Below are positions 34,718 through 41,201 of a stretch of 41,201 nt of DNA, piece by piece. The position numbers were made by a program, and so were the translations under genes. The notes under the pieces are model-generated. The model had not been told where the DNA came from and searched no databases. It saw only the letters and a list, made by a program, of their open reading frames with translations. This DNA comes from Duganella sacchari (GTDB lineage Bacteria; Pseudomonadota; Gammaproteobacteria; Burkholderiales; Burkholderiaceae_D), in the NCBI RefSeq assembly GCF_900143065.1, contig NZ_FRCX01000023.1:1-41201 (forward strand), read 5' to 3'. The first letter of the stretch is position 1; each line of letters opens with the position of its first letter.

Positions 34718-35134
34718 ATGACGACATACAATCCAAACCAGGACGCCCACTACCAGATTCTGCGAGAAATGCTGATTGAGGCCAGACAGGCTAGGGGCAT
34801 GTTTCAAAAGGACGTTGCTGAGCGCATTGAGAAGAAGCAGTCACATATCTCAAAGTACGAAGGCGGAGAAAGAAAGCTGGACTGGATTGAAGTACTCCAG
34901 CTTATCGAGATCTTCGAGCTGTCAGAGGTAGACTTTCTGATGGAATTTCAGAGACGAGTCTTTGAGTTCAATGAGTCGACGCAGACAAAAGTTTTGCAGA
35001 ACGTAGCAAAGAACGCGGCAAAGAAAGCGCGGGTTCGCGCCGAAATCGTAAGACTCATGCGCGAAAACAGTCTCTCCTTCTCGGATCTGGCCGAGCCACC
35101 TATACGCACACGTCGGCATAAGAGCAACAGGTGA
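34718..35134 (+). CDS. Xre-family transcriptional regulator
   Basis: A 138-residue protein with an HTH_3 domain at about 12-70: LREMLIEARQARGMFQKDVAERI, then KKQSHISKYEGGERKLDWIEVLQLIEIF. The C-terminal half is basic and helical (KNAAKKARVRAEIVRLMREN). The AAGGAG lies directly against the ATG with no spacer, which is unusual; a leaderless transcript is possible. The perfect palindromes upstream are its probable operator. It heads a plus-strand series that ends in the Gabija genes. Confidence 0.85.
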   Translation: MTTYNPNQDAHYQILREMLIEARQARGMFQKDVAERIEKKQSHISKYEGGERKLDWIEVLQLIEIFELSEVDFLMEFQRRVFEFNESTQTKVLQNVAKNAAKKARVRAEIVRLMRENSLSFSDLAEPPIRTRRHKSNR

Positions 35135-35191
35135 CACCGCTTGTTTCATTAAGGTCTACAATAGATGCAACGGACCTCGAAAGGAACTGTC

Positions 35192-35413
35192 GTGCCCAAA
35201 AATATCCGCTTTGATTGCGTCGGGGTGCTGTCTGCTGATACCAAAATACTTGGTGCAACTGCCGGAGAGTGGGACAAGGCATTCACAGGCAACATGAAGC
35301 AGAAGCTACAGGAGCTCAAGCGCCTCGTGGAATGTGGGGCGCAGCGCAACCCAGGCGCGATACCAGTTCTCGATGTTGCGAGCACTGTCTCTAAGCATCT
35401 TCGCCAAAGCTGA
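35192..35413 (+). CDS. Small hypothetical protein
   Basis: A GTG at 35192 preceded by AAGGAAC gives a 73-residue protein: PKNIRFDCVGVLSADTKILG, then MKQKLQELKRLVECGA and a short end. No family is recognised. An earlier ATG at 35165 in the same frame has no ribosome binding site. It lies 57 bases after the Xre gene and may share its transcript. Confidence 0.5.
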   Translation: MPKNIRFDCVGVLSADTKILGATAGEWDKAFTGNMKQKLQELKRLVECGAQRNPGAIPVLDVASTVSKHLRQS

Positions 35414-35477
35414 CCCGCAACGCCGGTGCTGGATTCCCCAGAAGGCGATACCGACAAAACGATTTAACGAACGACAT

Positions 35478-35771
35478 ATGGCAAAATTTACTGACGAACA
35501 AATGGAGAAAGGATATACCCGCTTTCTCAGAGCTCACCCATCGATCGAAAATCGCATCGATGGGCTAACGCAAGCTGAAGCCGATGCATTAGGCATCACG
35601 CTGAAAGAACTCCGCGACACGGAAACCATGCGCGAGCTGCAAGCAATCGCCAAAGCAAAACGCGTTGATTCGTCCGACCTATTTTGGTCGTTTGTTGCAG
35701 ACACACGCGAAGAATATGAAGAAATGGTTGCTGCTCGCGATAAGGCCATGAAAGAGGCGATCGGTCTTTAA
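35478..35771 (+). CDS. Small hypothetical protein
   Basis: A 97-residue, mostly helical and charged protein (MAKFTDEQMEKGYTRF..., ELRDTETMRELQAIAKAKR, EEYEEMVAARDKAMKEA). The frame is open further upstream, but the ATG at 35478 gives the natural start. No family or membrane segment is seen. It ends 39 bases before the Abi_C gene and may be its partner by position. Confidence 0.6.
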   Translation: MAKFTDEQMEKGYTRFLRAHPSIENRIDGLTQAEADALGITLKELRDTETMRELQAIAKAKRVDSSDLFWSFVADTREEYEEMVAARDKAMKEAIGL

Positions 35772-35810
35772 CCGCACATGCACGTCTCGAAAGGCGTTTA
35801 AACGATAAAT

Positions 35811-36680
35811 ATGTATAACCTCCTGATGGATCGCAGATCAGGCTGCTGGGAAGCCGGCGGCGCAACCGTTTCACTTGGCCGATACCTGGAATATACCGAC
35901 GACGCAATTGCTGCACGTTTGTCGGAAATGACACCTGAAGTGATTGAGCAGCTACAGGGATGGCCAGCGCTATTCGCGTATGAATTTTCCGAGTATGACG
36001 ACCACAACAGTGTGGTGGCTTGGGTCGGGCGTATAACGAGCATTCAAATCAGAGGTTCTAGCGCGCGCATCGGATGTGAGTTTGATCCATCCGTGCCGCC
36101 ACTCACATTGCGTAAAATGCTGGCCATGCTATGGGAGCTAGATATTGAGTACGAGACTGATCGAACTCATTGGGCAGTAAAAGATATCGATCTCGAAGCC
36201 GTTCTGCGGAGCAAAGGGATTATAGGTACCTTACCTGCCCCCGTCAGTACGCCCCAATTGGCGATCACATCAGAGACTGTGGAGCGAGCACTTAGCGAAG
36301 TAGAGCATCTCGTCAAGACGGGACGCGGTGCCGCCAGTGCGCTTGATCGAATACACACAGCGCTGCATGGTTACCTAATTCAGTTATGCGTTGACGCAAG
36401 CCTACTACCCGTCCAAGATGAACAACTGTCGTTGACCGCCGCTTTCAAAAAGCTGCGTGAAGATCATCCAAAATTCAGTTACGCCGGCCCCAGGCCCGGC
36501 GAAGTCACATCAGCACTAAAAGCGTCTTCTTCGATTATTGAAGTACTCAATACGCTACGCAACAACGCCAGCATGGCGCATCCCAATTCTGCAATCGTCC
36601 CGGAGCCTGAAGCAATGTATCTGATAAATCTGGCCAGGTCTCTGTTGCATTATGTCGAAATGAAGCGAACAACAAACTGA
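35811..36680 (+). CDS. Abortive infection protein with Abi_C domain
   Basis: A 289-residue protein. The C-terminal part (about 150-285) fits Abi_C: a long helix with VERALSEVEHLVKTG, ALDRIHTALHGYL, and the hallmark LRNNASMAHPN (249-259) with R250, N251 and H257, followed by an ending helix. The family is related to HEPN-like RNases (R-N-x-x-x-x-x-H). The N-terminal half holds WPALFAYEFSEYDDHNSVVAWVGRI, a separate domain I cannot name. No clear ribosome binding site precedes the ATG. It lies 280 bases before gajA and is likely a defence gene. Confidence 0.75.
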   Translation: MYNLLMDRRSGCWEAGGATVSLGRYLEYTDDAIAARLSEMTPEVIEQLQGWPALFAYEFSEYDDHNSVVAWVGRITSIQIRGSSARIGCEFDPSVPPLTLRKMLAMLWELDIEYETDRTHWAVKDIDLEAVLRSKGIIGTLPAPVSTPQLAITSETVERALSEVEHLVKTGRGAASALDRIHTALHGYLIQLCVDASLLPVQDEQLSLTAAFKKLREDHPKFSYAGPRPGEVTSALKASSSIIEVLNTLRNNASMAHPNSAIVPEPEAMYLINLARSLLHYVEMKRTTN

Positions 36681-36960
36681 CTAATCATTAATCAGGGCCA
36701 CAGCAGTATTAATTTGCATTGAAGATCGCCCGACCTTCCCACGAATTTTGCAACGGAAGCGGCTCAGTTGTTTCCGATCTCAAGTAGCGCCAGGCGGTGT
36801 TACGTTAGATCTCGATTCTTTCGCTACTATTCGAATTCGTGATGCCAGCAGACCGTGCAAGACAAACATATTTTCGTTTTTAAATCGGCAACATGCTATG
36901 CTAAATTGCATCGACAAACTGTCGCGGCACCAAACTCCGATTTCAATATGAAAAGTCGAC

Positions 36961-38760
36961 ATGAAACTCACTCGAATCTACATCCGCAACTTCCGTAATT
37001 TTCGCGAGGTGGATATTACACTCGAAGGCAACGCTGTCATAGTGGGTGAGAATCGCGTTGGGAAGAGCAACCTCCTTTATGCATTGCGGCTCATCTTCGA
37101 CCCGACTCTGCCCGACAGCGCTCGCCAACTTGGCCAAGGTGACTTTTGGGACGGCTTGGGAGAGCCGCTTGAAGGGGAGCGAATTACAATCTCCGTCGAA
37201 GTGCAAGATTTTGAAGAAGATTTAGACCTCCTGGTCCAGCTCACCGACTTCCGGCTTGACGACGATGCTGATACTGCACGGCTGACATATGAATTTCGAC
37301 CACTTGCTGGATTGGACGAATTCCCTCAGACAGATGATGACTATGAGTTCATTTGCTACGGCGGCGAATCGGAAGCGAAGCTCTTCGGACACGAATTGCG
37401 TCGCCGTATCGCATTGGACATTTTGCCTGCTTTGCGTGACGCCGAAAGCGATTTGGCCACCTGGCGTCGTTCTCCATTACGGCCCCTGCTCGAACGAGCA
37501 TTCTCCGCCGTGCCCATCGAAAGTTTGCGAGATGTTCGAGATTCCGTAAGCGCAGCAACAGAGGAGTTGGGCCAGTTCGATTCCGTGCGAGCGGTGGAGA
37601 CGCAACTGCGCGAGCTCTTTGCCTCAATGAGTGGGCCAAAACAGAATATTGATCCTAGCCTGGGTTTTGGAGTAACAGAGGTTACGCGCCTTTATCGCAA
37701 TCTTCGCTTGTTAATTGATGGAGGCATCAGATCAATTAGCGATGCCAGCCTTGGCTCCGCAAATGTACTATTCCTAGCTTTGAAAACTCTCGAACTGCGG
37801 CAGTTGATGCGCGAAAATCGGCGCGACCACTCGTTGCTGGCTATTGAGGAGCCGGAAGCTCACCTTCATCCGCATTTACAAAGGTCTGTGTATCGCTACC
37901 TTTTCGAAGAGTTGGCCGGAGACGATGCTGATCATCCTCTGTCATTGCTGCTGACGACCCACTCTCCCCATATTGCCAGCGTTGCGCCTTTACGATCATT
38001 GGTTCTCTTGCGAGAAGCAGGAGGTCACGGCTCTGTGGCAACTTCAGCAGCATCGATCGACCTTAGTGAGGAAGAAGAAGACGACCTTGCCAGATACCTA
38101 GACGTCACACGCGCCGAGATGCTCTTCGCGCGCGGGATTATTCTGGTCGAAGGGGATGCAGAGAAGTTTCTTTTACCAGAACTAGCGACTGCGATTGGTC
38201 ATGACCTTGACCACTTAGGCATCACAGTCTGCTCAGTCTCCGGAATTAATTTCGAGCCCTATGCAAAGTTTCTAACCGGACTTGGAATACCATTCTCGAT
38301 TATCACTGATTGGGACCCGCGTGAAGGACGACAACCACTAGGCCGCAGGCGCTCACTGAAGCTGATTCACGCGATAGAGCTGCAACGCACTGGTGCTGTT
38401 CCTGCTGGACTGTTAGCGCAAATAGAAGCTCTTCCAAACGGCCCGCTTTTTGATGCGCAGTGCGCAGTGTACGGAATATTTACCAACACACATACCTTAG
38501 AAGTCGATTTGTTCCATGACGATGATTTCAGAGAGCCTATCATCGAAACACTACGCGAACAAAACTTTAGCGCGGCCCGCCAGGCTTGGATAAATGAATG
38601 GGAAAATGATCCGGAAAGCTTGGTAGTCGAAGATTACCTGAAGCTTATCGAGGCGATCGGCAAAGGACGTTTTGCTCAACGGTTAGCATCACGTATCGAC
38701 GACCTTAATCCGCCATCGTATATTGCGGATGCAATAGCTTACGTGGTTAATCGTGTCTGA
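36961..38760 (+). CDS. gajA: Gabija protein GajA (OLD-family ATPase-nuclease)
   Basis: A 599-residue OLD protein. The N-terminal ATPase shows GENRVGKS (29-36), an ABC-like signature ASLGSANV (262-269), Walker B LLAIEEPEAHLHP (292-304) and the histidine switch TTHSP (332-336). The C-terminal TOPRIM nuclease shows ILVEGDAEKFLLP (394-406, E397) and TDWDP (D450, D452). In Gabija, GajA nicks DNA and is held back by nucleotides until phage replication depletes them. The stop overlaps the gajB start by eight bases. Start ATG has only a weak ribosome binding site. Confidence 0.93.
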   Translation: MKLTRIYIRNFRNFREVDITLEGNAVIVGENRVGKSNLLYALRLIFDPTLPDSARQLGQGDFWDGLGEPLEGERITISVEVQDFEEDLDLLVQLTDFRLDDDADTARLTYEFRPLAGLDEFPQTDDDYEFICYGGESEAKLFGHELRRRIALDILPALRDAESDLATWRRSPLRPLLERAFSAVPIESLRDVRDSVSAATEELGQFDSVRAVETQLRELFASMSGPKQNIDPSLGFGVTEVTRLYRNLRLLIDGGIRSISDASLGSANVLFLALKTLELRQLMRENRRDHSLLAIEEPEAHLHPHLQRSVYRYLFEELAGDDADHPLSLLLTTHSPHIASVAPLRSLVLLREAGGHGSVATSAASIDLSEEEEDDLARYLDVTRAEMLFARGIILVEGDAEKFLLPELATAIGHDLDHLGITVCSVSGINFEPYAKFLTGLGIPFSIITDWDPREGRQPLGRRRSLKLIHAIELQRTGAVPAGLLAQIEALPNGPLFDAQCAVYGIFTNTHTLEVDLFHDDDFREPIIETLREQNFSAARQAWINEWENDPESLVVEDYLKLIEAIGKGRFAQRLASRIDDLNPPSYIADAIAYVVNRV

Positions 38761-40525
38761 TAGATCGGCTTACCTGCAAGCCGCAACCCAGCTCCGCGGC
38801 AACCCCGGCCAGTGGGCAGCCTATGAATCGGCTGGACACTGCGTGGTACTGGCTGGACCAGGCAGTGGCAAGACTAAGACGCTTACAACGAAGATGGCGC
38901 GGATGCTCGCCGAGGACGTGCACACACCGCGCGGAATTGCATGCATCACATATAACAACGAGTGTGCCCGCGAGCTCGAAGATCGGCTTGCCGCACTCGG
39001 CGTTGAACAAGACCGGCGTATTTTCATCGGAACGGTACATTCGTTCTCATTAACACAAATAATCCTGCCATACGCTCAGACAGCCGGGCTCGGTTTGCCT
39101 GCTAGCTTTGCTGTCGCAACACGCGCAGAGCGCCAAGCCGCACTTGCGGAAGCACTGGGCAGAGCTGAAATTCCACAGGGCTTAGAATTTCGTCTCGGAA
39201 TCTATCGCCGCACTTACCTAAATCGCGAATTACCAGAATGGCGCAACTCCGACCCTGATCTTGCAGCGCTGATAGAGCGCTACGAGGCGAGCTTAAGGCG
39301 CCGAGGTCGAATTGATTACGACGACATGCCATTACTGGCTATACGGGCATTACGTGCGAATCCGTGGCTGCAGAGAGCATTGCTCGCTAAGTTTCCGATC
39401 CTTGTTGTAGACGAGTACCAAGATCTTGGTGCCGCGCTGCACAGGATGGTGATGGGACTTTGTTTCAGCGTCGGCATGCGCTTGTTCGCAGTCGGCGACG
39501 TCGACCAATCGATTTATGGATTCACTGGTGCCCGACCAGATCTATTGCAGAGGTTATCCGAGCGAGATGACGTAGAGACCGTACGTCTCAGACTAAATTA
39601 CCGCAGCGGTGATCGCATAGTCGCGGCCGCAGGGGTAGCTCTTGGAGCCGACCGAAATTACGAAGCCGCTGATGCTGATGCAGAGGGAGCGATCTTCATT
39701 CACCCTATGGAAGGCAACTACGATCAACAAGCCCGACGGGCGCTTCAAGATCTGCTGGCACAAGCACGTGCCCGTCATCCCGATTTTAGCCTTCGTGACC
39801 TAGCAGTGCTCTACCCGGCAGCATGGATAGGCGATTCGTTAGCCGCTGCGGCGCAAGCCTTAGGTATCGCGTATGTGCGCACTGATACCAATGCACTATA
39901 TCCACGCTCAAGCCGAATAATGCAATGGCTAGAAGCTTGTGCACAATGGTGCTGCGGAGGATGGCGAATTGGTGCACCACGACTAAGTCGCATAATCAGG
40001 GAAGGCAAACGATTGTTCGACAAAGCGATCATCACCGAGGAATCTGAGCTGAATTTTCATCGGCGGCTGGTCGCGGTGCTATGGGGGAATCGAGATGCAA
40101 ATACAATTTTGCGTGACTGGCTGACCCAAATGACAAAGGAAGTAGTACAGTCATTTGCAATTGACGATGCAGCATTACGTGATGAACTCGACATACTGGC
40201 TGAATTTTCCGAACGCTTGGCGCCTGGCGCAGACCATCAGAACATGGTATTAGGCGAGCTCGCTGGAGACGGCGTGTATGTAGATCGTCTTACGTTATCG
40301 ACCTTACACAGTGCAAAAGGCCGCGAGTTTGGAATTGTGTTCATGTTTGGCATGGACAATGGGCGCATACCGCGAAATGGCGCATCCAACAACGAGCGTG
40401 CCGAAGCGCGTAGGCTGTTCTATGTAGGAATGACCCGAGCGAAAAGGGAGATTCATTTGCTGCATACGACTGGCCGCGAATCGATCTTCGTAACTGAAAT
40501 TGATCAGCATTTAGCTGATGAGTGA
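38753..40525 (+). CDS. gajB: Gabija protein GajB (UvrD-like helicase)
   Basis: A 590-residue superfamily 1 helicase read from a GTG inside the end of gajA. The motifs are all present: AGPGSGKT (34-41), GTVHSFS, VVDEYQD, VGDVDQSIYGFTGA, LRLNYRSG, LSTLHSAKGREF and LFYVGMTRAK. GajB works with GajA as the second Gabija component; it is longer than the about 500-residue Bacillus GajB. Overlapping genes in this order are the standard Gabija arrangement. Nothing suggests inactivation. Confidence 0.93.
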   Translation: MSDRSAYLQAATQLRGNPGQWAAYESAGHCVVLAGPGSGKTKTLTTKMARMLAEDVHTPRGIACITYNNECARELEDRLAALGVEQDRRIFIGTVHSFSLTQIILPYAQTAGLGLPASFAVATRAERQAALAEALGRAEIPQGLEFRLGIYRRTYLNRELPEWRNSDPDLAALIERYEASLRRRGRIDYDDMPLLAIRALRANPWLQRALLAKFPILVVDEYQDLGAALHRMVMGLCFSVGMRLFAVGDVDQSIYGFTGARPDLLQRLSERDDVETVRLRLNYRSGDRIVAAAGVALGADRNYEAADADAEGAIFIHPMEGNYDQQARRALQDLLAQARARHPDFSLRDLAVLYPAAWIGDSLAAAAQALGIAYVRTDTNALYPRSSRIMQWLEACAQWCCGGWRIGAPRLSRIIREGKRLFDKAIITEESELNFHRRLVAVLWGNRDANTILRDWLTQMTKEVVQSFAIDDAALRDELDILAEFSERLAPGADHQNMVLGELAGDGVYVDRLTLSTLHSAKGREFGIVFMFGMDNGRIPRNGASNNERAEARRLFYVGMTRAKREIHLLHTTGRESIFVTEIDQHLADE

Positions 40526-40651
40526 TCATTCAGAGCAGTAATTACGTGAGCGATGTCCGAACCAAGCGAACAAACTAGACGGCCAGCCTTGCATCGTGGA
40601 CTGATGAACACTCCGTTATGCTAAAGATCAGCTTTGCCGATGAGTCCAACA

Positions 40652-40880
40652 TTAATCCTCATCTGCGGTACCCTCCCGTGATTCTGGGAACTGGCGCACA
40701 GGGGGGGACGTCCAGTGCGGCACGGTAAAGTATTCGTCATTCCAAGTAATGGCAAACACTTGTAGCTCCTTTATTAGGAGTGCAGAAATAGCCATCTTCG
40801 TGCTCTCGCGCTTGGGAACATTATGAAAGTACATAAGTCCCGATGCGACCCACCTCAATTTAAACTTGTCATCTTTAACC
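40652..40880 (-). pseudogene. Fragment of a gene interrupted by the IS66-type element
   Basis: The minus frame ending at 40652 is open across the IS boundary; the part outside the IS encodes about 76 residues (VKDDKFKLRWVASGLMYFHNV, then IKELQVFAITWNDEYFTVPHW). The only start codon in this frame lies inside the IS end, so the original 5' part has been cut off. No family is recognised. The eight bases beside the IS end, 40873-40880, would be the expected target duplication. Confidence 0.5.
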
Positions 40881-41201
40881 GTAAGCTTCCAGCCCAGCCA
40901 CCTGTTCAACGGTCTTAGAACTGCGTAGAGTTCGGGAATGGCAGCAACGAATCGATCTGGCTGTTAGGGCACGTCGGGAGACGTTCCAACACGTTGGCCA
41001 GCCAATGCAGCGGATCGAGGCCATTGAGCTTGGCGGTGCCGAGTAATGTTTGGATGGCGGCAGCGCGTCGGCCGGCGCGCTCGGAGCCTGCGAACAACCA
41101 GTTCTTTTTGCCGATGGCGATGGGACGGATCGCATTTTCCACGGCATTGTTATCAATCGGGAGCGCGCCCGATTCCGCGTAGCGCACCAGTGCCGGCCAA
41201 C
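40881..41201 (-). mobile_element. IS66-family element, one end (partial)
   Basis: GTAAGC at 40881-40886 matches the terminal bases typical of IS66-family inverted repeats, placed 34 bases outside the transposase stop. The element continues beyond the right edge of the window. Confidence 0.7.
40915..41201 (-). CDS. tnpC: IS66-family transposase TnpC, C-terminal part (partial)
   Basis: The frame is open to the window edge and encodes the highly conserved IS66 tail: WPALVRYAESGALPIDNNAVENAIRP (in part) with the catalytic-region DNNAxENAIRP, then IGKKNWLFAGSERAG and LNGLDPLHWLANVLERLP. This is the end of the DDE transposase. The stop is at 40915. Only the last 95 or so residues are visible; most of the protein lies beyond the window. 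Confidence 0.93.
   Translation of the reverse strand, partial: WPALVRYAESGALPIDNNAVENAIRPIAIGKKNWLFAGSERAGRRAAAIQTLLGTAKLNGLDPLHWLANVLERLPTCPNSQIDSLLPFPNSTQF

Noticed and set aside
36681..36960. A 67-codon frame and a possible promoter upstream of gajA
   Set aside because: The frame shows no coding character. A TATGCT-like box exists near 36895, but the matching -35 is poor, so no promoter is claimed.

Overview
The window looks like an accessory region of a betaproteobacterium. The czc-type metal cluster closely follows the Cupriavidus pattern, and the ArnA-dehydrogenase-only enzyme and the gene repertoire point to Burkholderiales, perhaps Oxalobacteraceae; this placement is an inference from protein resemblance. 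The window is bracketed by insertion sequences: the tail of an IS21-family istB at the left edge and the 3' end of an IS66-family transposase at the right edge. Both appear to have landed in or beside genes now reduced to fragments.

Left accessory block (about 0.3-15.3 kb). The minus strand carries hipBA (toxin kinase and Xre-type antitoxin), a two-gene unit of unknown function whose first product has a LOTUS/OST-HTH-like N-terminus, and a 1330-residue protein that reads as a Cap4/DUF4297-like nuclease domain, a STAND-type NTPase and a long helical-repeat sensor (Avs-like). Divergent from it on the plus strand are a small DUF6471-type protein, a DUF5131 (phage Gp37/Gp68, three-Cys-motif) protein and two different TcmP (three-Cys-motif partner) proteins, followed by a TnsE-like protein. 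A decayed hipA fragment and a small hypothetical gene close the block. The DUF6471/three-Cys/TcmP/TcmP operon and the LOTUS pair are the best candidates for undescribed systems.

Central block (about 15.4-31.2 kb, all minus strand). This is a heavy-metal (Co/Zn/Cd) efflux cluster in transcription order: a CzcI-like protein, a P1B-4 ATPase (CzcP-like), CzcI, CzcC, CzcB, CzcA, a small membrane protein, CzcD, a short DUF6328-like ORF and a DUF6328 protein. It runs on, with small gaps, into an orphan flgB, a lipoprotein gene, an ArnT-like transferase, a UDP-4-keto-pentose/UDP-xylose synthase, an ArnC-like glycosyltransferase and another lipoprotein gene. Efflux and envelope (lipid A) modification therefore appear to be linked in one transcriptional run.

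Right accessory block (about 31.4-40.5 kb). Minus strand: an orphan MbcA/ParS-like antitoxin, an unknown protein, a metallophosphoesterase and a CAP-domain lipoprotein. Plus strand: an Xre regulator preceded by a striking double palindrome, two small hypotheticals, an Abi_C-domain protein, and gajA-gajB, a Gabija antiphage system with overlapping genes. I see no CRISPR array, rRNA or tRNA gene.
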